Assembly (NCBI RefSeq): GCF_000613445.1
Contig: NZ_BAIZ01000007.1
Span: 41,298-105,297 of the forward strand
Reading direction: 5' to 3'
DNA: 64,000 nucleotides
Origin: Hoylesella shahii DSM 15611 = JCM 12083
Lineage (GTDB): Bacteria > Bacteroidota > Bacteroidia > Bacteroidales > Bacteroidaceae
In this document: piece by piece, positions 18,613 through 28,287 of the stretch
Position numbering within the stretch: position 1 is the first letter of the stretch
Layout: the number at the start of each line of letters is the position of its first letter
Position numbers and translations under genes: made by a program
The notes under the pieces: generated by a model
What the model was told of the DNA's origin: nothing
Database searches by the model: none
The model's input: only the letters and a program-made list of their open reading frames with translations

Positions 18613-20157
18613 ATGACAACATCCCCTCTGGCACTACTGCCAACGGCTCTTTTGATTCCTACAAACGCACTAGCGCAAACACAAAACAAACCCAACATTG
18701 TGTTATTTCTTGTTGACGACATGGGTTGGCAAGAGACTTCAGTGCCGTTTTATAAAGAAAAAACCTTGCTCAACAGTCGTTATCGCACACCCAACATGGA
18801 GCAATTGGCTAGCAGAGGGGTGAAGTTCACACAGGCTTATGCTTCGGCTATTTCGTCGCCTTCGCGCTGTTCGTTGCTCTCGGGCATGAATGCGGCACGC
18901 CATAAGGTTACCAATTGGACCTTCGACTATAACGTAGAAACCGACATGAACGACCCTGAGATGATGCCACCCACATGGAATTGCAATGGCATACAGCCCG
19001 ACACGGTGACATCTGCTCACAATCGGCATCGCACAACATTGATAACTCCCCTGCCACAACTGCTGAAAGATGCGGGGTATTACACCATACACTGCGGAAA
19101 AGCGCACTTCGGAGCACGCACAACAGCTGGAGAAGACCCGCGAAGCTTTGGTTTTATGGTGAATATTGCTGGTGGAGCCAACGGCGGACCAGCTAGTTAC
19201 CTCGCAAGAAAGGAGTTTGGTAGCAATCGTTTTCATGTTTACGGACTGGAACAGTATTACAATACCGATACTTTTCTTACCGAAGCGCTCACCATCGAAG
19301 CAATTAAGGCTTTAAACAAGCCCATAACCGAGGGCAAACCCTTCTTTCTCTACATGTCGCACTATGCCATACACGTGCCATACGAAGCCGACGAGCGGTT
19401 TACACCCAACTATCGACAGGCTAACGGACAAGGAATGTTCGACCCAATGCTGCAACAACCACTCAACGAAAACGAAATTAACCACGCCGCTTTGATTGAA
19501 GGCATGGACAAAAGTCTTGGCGACTTGCTGCGCTTTATCGATAGTAAACCCGAAGTTGCTCGAAACACCATCGTGATTTTCATGTCAGACAATGGTGGTC
19601 AAGCCATTGATGTGCGCCAAGGTAGGCATAATTACGACCAGAATTACCCAGCTCGTGGGGGCAAAGGTTCGGCACTTGAGGGCGGCATTCACGAGCCAAT
19701 GCTGGTGTATTGGCCAGGAGTGACGCGCGGCGGAACAGAAAATCACAACCGCGTGATGATAGAAGACTTCTTCCCTTCGCTGCTCGACATGGCACAAGTA
19801 AGCCAATACCGCACATCACAAGTGGTGGATGGGCGTAGCTTTGTGCCACTCTTGCGCAACCCAAAGCTGCATCGCAAACGCCAAATTGTGTGGCATTACC
19901 CACATTTCTGGACCACAAACATCAGCGAACGCGATGGCTACGGACCCTCTTCGGCACTGATGCACGGCCATTATCACCTGATATACTATTGGCGAACAAA
20001 CACTTGCGAACTGTATAACGTAACAAACGATATTGGCGAAAGCAACAATCTGGCGCACAAAAAGCCCAAACTCACCAACAAACTCAAGAAAATGCTCTTT
20101 AAAGAACTAGACGAATATGGGGCACAAAAACCCACTTGGAAAACTCCAAAACACTAA
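18613..20157 (+). CDS. Secreted Ser-type sulfatase, family S1
   Basis: 514 residues. A short signal-like N-terminus (LALLPTALLIPTNALAQ) precedes PNIVLFLVDDMGWQETSVPF (metal Asp pair). The active-site motif is S-S-P-S-R-C-S-L-L-S-G with Ser as the formylglycine precursor. NAARHKVTNWT, CGKAHFG, YMSHYAIHVPYEADERF and FMSDNGGQ are the other conserved blocks. The DDMGW-TSVPF and NAARH-VTNWT signatures resemble galactose/GalNAc-4-sulfatases of human gut Bacteroides; substrate is inferred. Maturation would need an anSME not seen here. No clear promoter box upstream. Confidence 0.9.
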   Translation: MTTSPLALLPTALLIPTNALAQTQNKPNIVLFLVDDMGWQETSVPFYKEKTLLNSRYRTPNMEQLASRGVKFTQAYASAISSPSRCSLLSGMNAARHKVTNWTFDYNVETDMNDPEMMPPTWNCNGIQPDTVTSAHNRHRTTLITPLPQLLKDAGYYTIHCGKAHFGARTTAGEDPRSFGFMVNIAGGANGGPASYLARKEFGSNRFHVYGLEQYYNTDTFLTEALTIEAIKALNKPITEGKPFFLYMSHYAIHVPYEADERFTPNYRQANGQGMFDPMLQQPLNENEINHAALIEGMDKSLGDLLRFIDSKPEVARNTIVIFMSDNGGQAIDVRQGRHNYDQNYPARGGKGSALEGGIHEPMLVYWPGVTRGGTENHNRVMIEDFFPSLLDMAQVSQYRTSQVVDGRSFVPLLRNPKLHRKRQIVWHYPHFWTTNISERDGYGPSSALMHGHYHLIYYWRTNTCELYNVTNDIGESNNLAHKKPKLTNKLKKMLFKELDEYGAQKPTWKTPKH

Positions 20158-20282
20158 AACACCAACCCCTACCCCAGCCCTTGCACTTCACTTAATAGGT
20201 GATTTTATACCCATATTACATCCTCTTTGTCCATTTTTGTGTATTTTAAGCCGGCTATATGCCTTATATCAAGATAATTCTG

Positions 20283-20290
20283 TATTTTTG
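20283..20290 (+). promoter_or_regulatory. -7 box for the dut cluster
   Basis: TATTTTTG, 35 nt before the preferred dut start. Confidence 0.55.
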
Positions 20291-20325
20291 CAAGTGATGC
20301 GCCAATGCATTTAAAACACGAAACC

Positions 20326-20763
20326 ATGCTGAAAGTAAAGATAAACAACCGCGGAAGGCAACCGCTACCCACATACGCCACAGCACTGAGTGCAGGAATG
20401 GACCTGCGAGCAAATATTGATGCCGACATCACCCTTATGCCCTTGCAACGCCAACTGGTGCCAACAGGATTGCATATTGCACTGCCCGAAGGGTATGAAG
20501 CACAGATTAGACCTCGCAGCGGATTGGCTCTTAAACATGGAATTACCGTACTTAATACACCAGGAACGGTGGATGCCGACTATCGCGGAGAGCTAATGGT
20601 GCTGCTGGTGAACTTCTCTAACGAGCCTTTCACCGTGAAAGACGGCGAACGCATCGCACAAATGGTTATCGCCAAACACGAAAATGTGTGCTTCGAACTG
20701 GTTGACACACTCGACGAAACAGAAAGAGGAACTGGCGGATACGGACACACGGGACTGAAATAA
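20326..20763 (+). CDS. dut: dUTP diphosphatase (dUTPase)
   Basis: 145 residues from ATG 20326 (MLKVKINN); an ATG at 20305 would add seven residues very close to the transcription start. Trimeric dUTPase motifs are complete: [11 protein letters not shown] (1), [12 protein letters not shown] (2), [13 protein letters not shown] (3, catalytic Asp), ERIAQMVI (4) and the Gly-rich C-terminal [11 protein letters not shown] (5). It hydrolyses dUTP to dUMP, keeping uracil out of DNA and feeding thymidylate synthesis. The next gene starts 8 nt downstream. The dut/TPR/DUF4292/EnvC order is, to my knowledge, common in Bacteroidales. Confidence 0.97.
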   Translation: MLKVKINNRGRQPLPTYATALSAGMDLRANIDADITLMPLQRQLVPTGLHIALPEGYEAQIRPRSGLALKHGITVLNTPGTVDADYRGELMVLLVNFSNEPFTVKDGERIAQMVIAKHENVCFELVDTLDETERGTGGYGHTGLK

Positions 20764-20771
20764 CACAAGTG

Positions 20772-22543
20772 ATGAAACGAAATCTGATACACATCGCGGC
20801 CGCAACAGCCACTTGCGTCGTGGCGCTTGCCATGGCCACGCCCAAAGCTTGGGCCAAAAAGAAGGTACAACCCACTAAAGTTGCACCAGTCAAAACATTG
20901 TCGTACAACGACAAACGACGCTTCGACTACTTCTTTCTCGAAGCAGTGAAACAAGAGAACATTGGCAATTATGCCTCTGCTCTCGACCTCATGAATCATT
21001 GTCTAGCCATTAATCCCAACGCGGCAGAGGTGTATTTCATGCAAGCTCCTTATTATGTACAACTCAAAAAAGATAGCTTGGCACTGGCTTGTCTGGAAAA
21101 AGCGGCTACACTTCGCCCCGATAATTCTACGTTTACCGAACGATTGGGACAGTTCTACATCAATAGTGGCAACTTTGATAAGGCCATCCAAACCTACGAA
21201 AAACTAACGGCTAACACCAAAGAAACAGGCAACAGCGATGCGCTGAACGTACTCATGCAATTATATGGGCGCCAAAAAGACTTCAATGGCGTGCTGAAAA
21301 CACTCAATAAAATTGAGCTAGTGAACGGCATAACCGAAGAAACCACACTGCAAAAGGTGCGCGCATACGAAATGCTCGACGATAAAACATCGGCGTTTAA
21401 AGCCTTAAAGCAGCTTTGCGACGACCATCCCAACGATGTAAACTATAAACTGATGTTGGGAAACTGGCTAATGCAAAACCAAAAAGAGGCCGATGCACAC
21501 AAAATTTTCACTGCTGTGCTGGCCGAAGACCCTGATAATACCTTCGCACAAGCATCGCTATACGACTATTATCGGGCTAAAAACAACGATGCTATGGCCA
21601 CTCAGCTACGCGACAAGATGCTCATCAGCCCCAAAACAGATAACGAAACAAAGTTGTCTATCATGAAACAAGTGGTGCAAGAGAGCGAACGCACTGGCGG
21701 TGATAGCACTGCTGTGCTAGCTTTGTTCGACAAAATCACCTCCGCTAACCCCAACGATGGCAACATGGCCGAACTAAAAGCTGCCTACATGTCGGTGAAG
21801 AACATGCCCGATAGTTTGGTTAACAACGCTCTAAGACAGGTTGTGGCCGTTGCTCCAGAGAACACAGGCGCTCGTTTGCAACTCATTCAAAGCCTTTGGA
21901 AGAAGCAACGCTGGGACGAAATCTTAACACTAAGCAAGCAAGCGCAAGCTTACACACCCGAAGAAATGGTGTTCTACTACTTCGAAGGCATGGCCAACTA
22001 TCAGATTGATAAGAAAGACCAGGCCCTAGACGCTTTCAAAAGGGGCGTTTCACAAATTAACCCCAAAAGCGATAAGGAAATTGTGGCTGAGTTTTACGAA
22101 CTAATGGGAGAAATTCTCTACCAAAAGAAACAGCATAAAGAGGCTTTCGCCGCCTACGATAGCTGTTTGCAATGGAAACCCGATAAGGCTAGCTGCCTCA
22201 ATAACTACGCTTATTATCTAGCGAACAAGGTAAAGACCTCGACAAAGCCGAAGCAATGAGCTATAAAGCCATCAAAAACGAGCCCAATAATGGCACGTAT
22301 CTAGATACTTATGCATGGCTGCTGTTCCTCAAAAAACGCTATGCCGAAGCTCAGGTTTATATCGAACAAGCTCTAAAAAACGACTCTACATCGCTTAAAA
22401 GCAAGGTGGTGTTGGAGCACGCTGGCGATATTTACGCAATGAATGGCGACACTAAAAAAGCTATCGAATATTGGAACATGGCTCTAAAACAAGGAGCCGA
22501 CAAGGCTGTTATCAATAGAAAAATTAAAATGAAAAAGCCTTAA
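20772..22543 (+). CDS. Secreted TPR-repeat protein (one -1 break)
   Basis: 590 residues if one base is restored near 22213 (NNYAYYL-SEQGKDLDKAEAMSYKAIK). Signal peptide with hydrophobic core CVVALAMATP. The body is tandem tetratricopeptide repeats, for example SALDLMNHCLAINPNAAEVYF, AIQTYEKL, AFKALKQLCDDHPNDVNYKLMLG, EAFAAYDSCLQWKPDKASCLNNYAYYL and KAIEYWNMALKQGAD. TPRs are protein-binding scaffolds; in this operon it probably supports an outer-membrane or peptidoglycan assembly step, but the partner is unknown. The next gene is 257 nt downstream, past a low-complexity TTTCACC block. Confidence 0.85.
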
Positions 22544-22719
22544 ACTAGGAGAAGTGTGGAACGTGAAGTGAGCATGCTCATGGATTTGACTGACTTACAA
22601 GACTGATTTAGCAGCTTTGTTCATGGATTGATAGGCTTAAATACTGGTTTAAGTTGACGAGTTGGAGGGTTAACAAATTCCCGGAGAAACAAATTGGTGG
22701 CAAACCTAGTGGTTTTAGG

Positions 22720-22800
22720 GCTTTGGGCCTTTCACTTTTCACCCTTTCACCTTTCACTTTTTCACCTTTAAAAAGCCTTTTCACCTTTAAAACATTTTGT
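22720..22800. repeat. TTTCACC-rich low-complexity block before the DUF4292 gene
   Basis: Repeated CACTTTTCACCC / CACCTTTCAC / CACCTTTAAAA units end right at the ATG. The 22 bp at 22745-22766, followed by TAAAAAGCCTTT, recur upstream of radC (28985-29006, opposite strand). Confidence 0.75.
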
Positions 22801-23763
22801 ATGATGGAAAAGAAAACAACAATAACAACGCGCGCCCTTAACGGACTGCAGCGCATAACCAGTTCGAAATCGACGAAAAGGATGGCGAGCATGGCCCTTG
22901 CAGTGATACTTACACCACTAATTTGGACCTCGTGCAAAACAAAAACGGTAGTGACAACAACGCCAACCACCACTGTACCAAAAGCAGCACGCGACCGCGA
23001 GGTGCTGGCCAACAACCAAATGAACTTCATGCAGCGCGTTCACAGCAACCAAGTATATGCCACTAACATCGTGGGGAGCATCTCGCTCAACGTGAAAGGT
23101 GCTGGAAAAGACATCACAGTGCCTGGACAACTGCGCATGCGCAAAGACGAAGTGATACGCTTGCAAGCCTTTGTGCCTCTGCTTGGCACCGAAGTGGGGC
23201 GTATTGAGTTCACACCCGAGTATGTTTTGATTGTAGACCGCATACACAAAGAGTATATCAAGGCCGATTATAATCAGATGGATTTCTTAAAAAAGAACGG
23301 ACTTAACTTCTATAGTCTGCAAGCTTTGTTCTGGAACCAACTGTTATTGCCCGACCGCCCACGCATCACCGAGGCCGACCTTAACCAGTTTAGCGTTACA
23401 TTTAGTGGTGGACAAAACAACCCCATCACCTACCAAACTGGCAATTTTAATTATGCCTGGCTAGCCGATGCTAACAACGGACGCATACAACAAACCGATA
23501 TTAATTACCAAGCACCTAATCATGGCGCATCAAAACTGGTGTGGAAATATACCGATTTTAGAGCGCTTGGCGTGAAGATGTTCCCTGCTTCGCAAGTATT
23601 CACAATGAGTTCTTCGGCCGTAAAAGGCGGACAGACGCTTCAAGTGAGCATCAACATGAACGAAATTAAGACCGACGACAAATGGGAAACACAAACAACA
23701 GTGTCGCCCAAATACAAGCGCGTGAAGGCTCAAGACGTCTTCAGCAAAATACTCAGCATGTAA
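22801..23763 (+). CDS. DUF4292-type lipoprotein
   Basis: 320 residues from ATG 22801 (ATGATGGAA; the second ATG is equally possible). The N-terminus ends in a hydrophobic stretch and a lipobox-like IWTSC. The body (GSISLNVKGAGKDITVPGQLRMRKDEVIRLQAFVPLLGTEVGRIEFTPEYVLIVDRIHKEYIKADY) has the LolA/LolB-like beta fold typical of DUF4292 proteins. It probably sits on the outer membrane; its role is unproven. Its stop codon is followed directly by the ATG of the EnvC-like gene, so the two are translationally coupled. Confidence 0.85.
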   Translation: MMEKKTTITTRALNGLQRITSSKSTKRMASMALAVILTPLIWTSCKTKTVVTTTPTTTVPKAARDREVLANNQMNFMQRVHSNQVYATNIVGSISLNVKGAGKDITVPGQLRMRKDEVIRLQAFVPLLGTEVGRIEFTPEYVLIVDRIHKEYIKADYNQMDFLKKNGLNFYSLQALFWNQLLLPDRPRITEADLNQFSVTFSGGQNNPITYQTGNFNYAWLADANNGRIQQTDINYQAPNHGASKLVWKYTDFRALGVKMFPASQVFTMSSSAVKGGQTLQVSINMNEIKTDDKWETQTTVSPKYKRVKAQDVFSKILSM

Positions 23764-25638
23764 ATGAAACAGCTTCTCACCATACTCCTTGCCCTCTTCG
23801 TGGCTCTTCCTATCGGTGCGCAAAAAAAGCGCAACGCTAAAAATGCACACCCTGCTGCCACTACACATAAAAAAGCATCCTCTAAAACTAAGCCTGCCAA
23901 TAAGGCTAAAGCCGTGCAACCGGCTAAAAAAGGCGTCAAAACAACGAAAACGCCTGCTAAAAAAACTGCTAAGTCTGTTCCGCAAAAGGGTAATAAAACC
24001 TCTAACAAACGCGGGAATGTAGCAAAAGCCAAAAACACACAGTCGGCTACCGACAAGGCCATCAAGGGTTTGCAAGGCCAAAGAGAGGCGATAAAGAAGA
24101 AAATTCAACAACAAGAGGCTGCATTGAGAGCCAATCAGGCCGACGTGAAGAAGAAGTTGCAAGAGCTGATGGTGATTAACAGCGAGATTGATGAACGCCA
24201 AAAGAACATCAACGACATACAAAAAGACATCACTCACATCAACAGCAACATCGGCATTCTTAATTCGCAGCTCACAACGCTCGAACAACAGCTGGCCGAC
24301 CGCAAGGCTAAATACATCCGTTCACTGAGATATATGGCCCGTCATCGTTCGGTTCAAGACAACTTGATGTTTGCTTTCTCGGCCAAAAGCCTAGCGCAGG
24401 TGTATCGCCGAATGCGTTTTGTGCGCGAATATGCATCCTATCAAAAGGCGCAAGGCGAACTGGTGAAGGCTAAACAGCAACAAGTAACCGATAAACACAT
24501 CCAATTGGAGGAGGTGAAAGGACAAAAAAGCTCTCTGCTTAACAAGGGGCGCAAAGAGCATGCTGCCTTGCAAGCCAAACAAGGAGAGCAACAAAAGGCC
24601 GTTGACGGACTGCAACGCGAACAAAAAACCATACAATCTATCATCGCCGAACAACAAAAGAAAGATGCTGTTTTGAACGCTGAGATTGACCGACTCATTG
24701 CTATCGAGGTGGAAAAAGCTCGCCAAAGGGCCATTGCCGAGGCTAAACGAAAGGCCGAAGCAGCCGAAGCGGCTAAACGTAAGGCCGAAGAACTGGCTAG
24801 AAAAAAGGCGGCGGCCGAAGCGGCTGAGCGTGAAAACCAACGCCGTATTGCAGAGGCTAAAGCTAGAGAAGAACGCTTAAGGGCCGAGGCACGTGTGGCC
24901 GAAGAGGCCGAAAGGGCTAGAAGACTGGAGGCTGAAAAGGCTGCTAGAGAGGCCGAACAACGCAGAGCGAGAGCCGAAAAAGAAACGGCCGACAAGAAAG
25001 CGCAAGCTGAACGAGAAGCTAGAGAGGCTGCCGAACGCAAAGCTAAGGCCGACCAAGCGGCACGTGAGTCGGCCGACAAGCAGGCTAGAGCGCAACAAGC
25101 AGCGCGAGAAGCTGAAGCTGCACGCGTGGCTGCCGAACGAAAAGCTGCTGCCGAACGCGAAAGAAGCGAAAAAGCCATTGCCGAAAGCAAGAAGGAAGTG
25201 GAAGAAACGCATAAGCTTAGCACCGTGGACCGCATGGTTAGCGGTGGTTTTGAGGCCAACAAAGGTAGGTTGCCCATGCCCATCACTGGTTCTTATCGCA
25301 TTGTGAGCCACTTTGGACAGTATAATGTGGAAGGACTTAAGAATGTGAAACTCGACAACAAGGGTATTAACATCATGGGTGGCGACGGCTGTCAGGCCCG
25401 AAGCATCTACGACGGAGAGGTTAGTGCCGTGTTTGGTTATGGTGGCTCGATGGTGGTTATGGTGCGCCACGGTGCCTATATCTCGGTATATGCCAACCTT
25501 CGTTCGGCCAGTGTAACGCGCGGACAGCGTGTAACCACACGCCAAACGCTAGGCACTGTGGGGGCCGACAACATCCTCCAGTTCCAGTTGCGCAAAGAGA
25601 CTGCCAAGCTAAACCCCGAAACATGGTTGGGCAGATAA
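23764..25638 (+). CDS. EnvC-like murein hydrolase activator with degenerate LytM domain
   Basis: 624 residues. Signal peptide MKQLLTILLALFVALPIGAQ, then a Lys/Ala/Thr-rich linker (~20-95). A long coiled coil (~100-300) is followed by an Ala/Glu/Arg-rich helical stretch (~315-480). The C-terminal LytM/M23 domain (~500-624) begins PITGSYRIVSHFG. The peptidase ligands are gone: the usual HxGxD is NKGINI, the YxHL His is YANL, and the HF(E/R) His is FQLRKE. This matches EnvC-type proteins, which switch on N-acetylmuramyl-L-alanine amidases at division instead of cutting. Last gene of the dut cluster. Confidence 0.9.
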   Translation: MKQLLTILLALFVALPIGAQKKRNAKNAHPAATTHKKASSKTKPANKAKAVQPAKKGVKTTKTPAKKTAKSVPQKGNKTSNKRGNVAKAKNTQSATDKAIKGLQGQREAIKKKIQQQEAALRANQADVKKKLQELMVINSEIDERQKNINDIQKDITHINSNIGILNSQLTTLEQQLADRKAKYIRSLRYMARHRSVQDNLMFAFSAKSLAQVYRRMRFVREYASYQKAQGELVKAKQQQVTDKHIQLEEVKGQKSSLLNKGRKEHAALQAKQGEQQKAVDGLQREQKTIQSIIAEQQKKDAVLNAEIDRLIAIEVEKARQRAIAEAKRKAEAAEAAKRKAEELARKKAAAEAAERENQRRIAEAKAREERLRAEARVAEEAERARRLEAEKAAREAEQRRARAEKETADKKAQAEREAREAAERKAKADQAARESADKQARAQQAAREAEAARVAAERKAAAERERSEKAIAESKKEVEETHKLSTVDRMVSGGFEANKGRLPMPITGSYRIVSHFGQYNVEGLKNVKLDNKGINIMGGDGCQARSIYDGEVSAVFGYGGSMVVMVRHGAYISVYANLRSASVTRGQRVTTRQTLGTVGADNILQFQLRKETAKLNPETWLGR

Positions 25639-25744
25639 TGTTCTGCTACTGGCTTTCTACTCCAGCCTGCATGCAATGAAAGCCTGTTGCTAGCCTGCAT
25701 CGACCTGTTTTCGCCCACTCTAGCGAGCCTGATGCTTGCCTATC

Positions 25745-25798
25745 GCCACGCCCCATCTTACGCCTAGCAGCGCAAAAGATGGGGCGTGGCTTTGTTTT
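25745..25798 (+). terminator. Terminator of the dut-TPR-DUF4292-EnvC cluster
   Basis: Fifteen-bp perfect stem GCCACGCCCCATCTT with its complement, 16-nt loop, then TTTGTTTT. Confidence 0.92.
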
Positions 25799-25856
25799 AG
25801 TGGTCTACCACATTTGTTCTTCGCGCAAACACTTCCACCCCAATGCGGTGATTTTA

Positions 25857-26036
25857 GCCTAAACAGGTTTTGTTTTATTGTCGAGCAGATTGCCTATCTT
25901 TGTAACGCAGGCGTAAGGGGCTACGTTAAGTTGCAAAGAAAGTAAAGATGCCAACAAGAAAATAAAAGATGTTAGGAAACAACACAAAAACAAGAACTCT
26001 GGAAACATTGTGGTCTAATGACCGATTGGGGTTCAC
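25857..26036 (+). repeat. Second dispersed repeat, copy 2
   Basis: Matches 15690-15870. Here the -7 box is perfect (TATCTTTG), followed by GTAACGCAGGCGTAAGG. After ATG TTAGGAAACAAC the frame gives NNTK, and with one extra A removed continues QELWKHCGLMTDWG as in copy 1. It abuts dispersed repeat copy C. Confidence 0.7.
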
Positions 26037-26040
26037 AAGC

Positions 26041-26675
26041 TTCATGTTTTGGTACAAAACTTTTACATATTAACATTTATAGCAGACTCATTCTAGCGAA
26101 AAAAGGCGCTCAAAAGCATAAAAAAAGCCAGGTTTTTGCACTTTCAAAATTTATTTTTTCGTCACCAAGAGGAGTCAACCGTGCAATTTGCACCATTTAG
26201 CCTTTCTATTTTGGCTGCAAACCTCAATTTTTCATCGCGCGAAAAAACCGTTTTTATACCCTAAAACACCACTTTTTAGGCACTTTTCGCCCCTTAATAA
26301 CACAAACAGCCTATCAATAATATTGCATATCCATTGTGCATAATATGCATCAAGCAGCATTTAAGCATGTTTTTAGCACCATTTTGCCATGCGTTTTGGT
26401 ACATTTTGCCTCGCGTTTAGCACCACTTAGCCTTGCGTTTTGCACCACTTAGCAGTGCGTTTTGCAGCAAAACGCAAGGTAAAATGCAGCAAAACGCAGG
26501 TAAAACCAATTATTTTGTGTATTTATACAAAGCAAACACCATCTTCTGCATACTTCAATTAAGTGTAATTGCGCCGAAACAACCCCTAGCGAGAATTAAA
26601 TATTTGCCACCCAAAGAACAGTTGATGAATAATAAAGCCACTTTTGGCACGATAAAACGCGCTGAATATTTTACA
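26041..26675 (-). repeat. 636-bp dispersed repeat, copy C (inverted)
   Basis: Read on the minus strand: TGTAAAATATTCAGCGCG at its left end, AATATTTAATTCTCGC, twelve 11-bp units (plus coordinates about 26384-26515), a CCTAAAAAGTGG middle, and TTCGCTAGAATGAGTC near the right end. Part of the array is inverted, making GCGTTTTGC-A-GCAAAACGC. It lies between the facing terminators of the EnvC cluster and lpxH. Confidence 0.82.
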
Positions 26676-26761
26676 TTTTCTTGCAACAACACATCTCGCG
26701 TGTTGAAATTTGTGACTTATTTCATACCCAATAAAGAAGCCATGGAGGGCGAAAAGCCAAA

Positions 26762-26809
26762 GCCCTCGCCCCGTTTCATGCAGCATGAGGCACAAAACGA
26801 GGCGAGGGC
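26762..26809 (-). terminator. Terminator of the sufT-like/lpxH operon
   Basis: Nine-bp stem GCCCTCGCC/GGCGAGGGC extended by GTTT/AAAC, followed on the minus strand by TTTGGCTTTT. An open reading frame from lpxH runs through it, which is why the lpxH stop is placed upstream. Confidence 0.85.
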
Positions 26810-26829
26810 CATAAGTATTAATAAACAGA

Positions 26830-27593
26830 TTAGGCTGCGACTCGCCCTCAACATATTGTTCCATAAACATATGCTCACCATCAAACACGGCATAAGTAAA
26901 CTGCCATATCCAATCGCCCAATATCATCATGCGTGTTTTCTTAGAGAGCATCAAATCTAGTTCAATATGTCGGTGACCATAGAGAAAGAAATCAATATCA
27001 TCGTGGTCCTTCATATACTCCTTAGTGTACTTCACCAGATACTCTTTATCCTCGCCCATGTATGGCGGTTCTTTGCCTTCGGCGCGTTTCATGCGGCTAT
27101 GCTTAGCCCAATTAAGCCCAAAGGCCATGCCCCAACGTGGGTGAAGCGCATTAAAAAGCACCTGACAGAAGCGATTATGAAACACCCGACGCAGAAATTT
27201 AAACGAATTATCGGGGTCGCCCAAGCCATCGCCGTGCGCCAGATAAAACACTTTGCCGTATATTTCGGTGGTTAGGGGTTTCTTATGCACTATTAGTCCG
27301 CATTCCTCTTCTAGGTAACCATAAGTCCAAAGGTCGTGATTTCCCACAAAGAAATGCACCTCCACGCCCATATCTGTGAGTTCAGAAAGTTTGCCTAAGA
27401 AGCGCGTATAGCCCTTTGGCACCACCATTTTGTATTCGTTCCAGAAGTCGAACAAGTCGCCCAGCAAATAAATGGCTTCAGCCTTATGCTTGATACTGTC
27501 TAGGAAACGCACAATTCTTCGCTCGTGCATACGGCCATGTTCGATGGCCAGCGAGCCAAGGTGGGCGTCTGAAAGAAAATAAACATTCTTCAT
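26830..27593 (-). CDS. lpxH: LpxH, UDP-2,3-diacylglucosamine hydrolase (end inferred)
   Basis: Metallophosphoesterase with all motifs: DAHLG, GDLFDFW, GNHDLW, HGDGLG and GHRH. It cleaves UDP-2,3-diacylglucosamine to lipid X in lipid A synthesis at the inner membrane. The uninterrupted frame continues to 26586, but those last ~80 residues run through a strong terminator and into repeat copy C. Restoring one base near 26834 (TCGCA_GCC) gives a stop at 26830 and 254 residues, the usual family length. Second gene of a two-gene operon, 18 nt after the DUF59 gene. Confidence 0.9.
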
Positions 27594-27611
27594 AACCTAG
27601 GATTTTAAGGG

Positions 27612-27938
27612 TTAGCGATTATTCAAACCCCAGTTCACGCGTGCTTCGTAGCTCATCATGCTTTGGTCCCAAGCGGGTTCGAACACCAGTTCGATGTTAG
27701 AAGCAGTAACCCCCTCGATGCTTTCCACCTTTGTGCGCACATCCTCGAGGATGAAATCGGCTGCCGGACAAGCAGGTGCGGTGAAGGTCATATCAAGGTC
27801 TAGCGTGCCGTCTTCTTGCAAATCAACCTTATAAATCAGTCCTAGATCGTATATATTAACGGGTATTTCGGGGTCGTACACTGTTTTTAGCACATCAATA
27901 ATCCGTTCTTCTATCTTCAATTTTTCTTCTTGCGTCAT
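27612..27938 (-). CDS. DUF59/MIP18-family Fe-S cluster assembly factor (SufT/PaaD-like)
   Basis: 108 residues. DUF59 signatures: TVYDPEIPVNIYDLGLIY (DPE and DLGLIY), MTFTAPACPAADFILEDV with the conserved Cys, and GVTASNIELVFEPAWDQSMMSYEAR. Proteins of this family help load or carry Fe-S clusters in the cytoplasm, often next to suf genes; no suf gene is present here. First gene of the operon with lpxH. Confidence 0.9.
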   Translation of the reverse strand: MTQEEKLKIEERIIDVLKTVYDPEIPVNIYDLGLIYKVDLQEDGTLDLDMTFTAPACPAADFILEDVRTKVESIEGVTASNIELVFEPAWDQSMMSYEARVNWGLNNR

Positions 27939-27964
27939 AGCTATTTGCTTTAATGTTGTTGCAA

Positions 27965-27972
27965 CAAAGATA
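27965..27972 (-). promoter_or_regulatory. -7 box for the DUF59-lpxH operon
   Basis: TATCTTTG on the minus strand, about 27 nt upstream of the start. Confidence 0.6.
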
Positions 27973-28287
27973 ATGAAAAATATTGAACGATGACGAAAGT
28001 AAAGCGAAAAAAATAGTATAATGCTACAACGACTGGCCTGAAAAGCTGGTCAGCCATCGAGAAAAAGGGTTTAACCTCAAAGTAATCGAGTAGGGTTTTA
28101 TAGCTCTCTGGCGCCTTTAGGCAGGTGTCGGGGAGTGTTAATTTTTATTATTGAGCAGTAACAACATGGCGATAGTATTTTGCGCTGTAATTGCAATGCA
28201 TTAATTCTCACCAGCCCGCTTAGAATGAGCTAAGAAAGCGAACCCACCATGAATGTTATAGGCAGACCTAGCCCCTTTGTAAACGAA
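27973..28287. other. Intergenic DNA, nothing recognised
   Basis: 315 nt between radC and the DUF59 gene (same strand), with no convincing ORF, RNA or terminator. Confidence 0.5.

Noticed and set aside
24441..25286. Long open frame (281 codons) on the strand opposite the EnvC-like gene, Ser/Ala-rich
   Set aside because: It is the antisense shadow of an Ala/Glu/Arg-rich coding region. It has no promoter or family resemblance.
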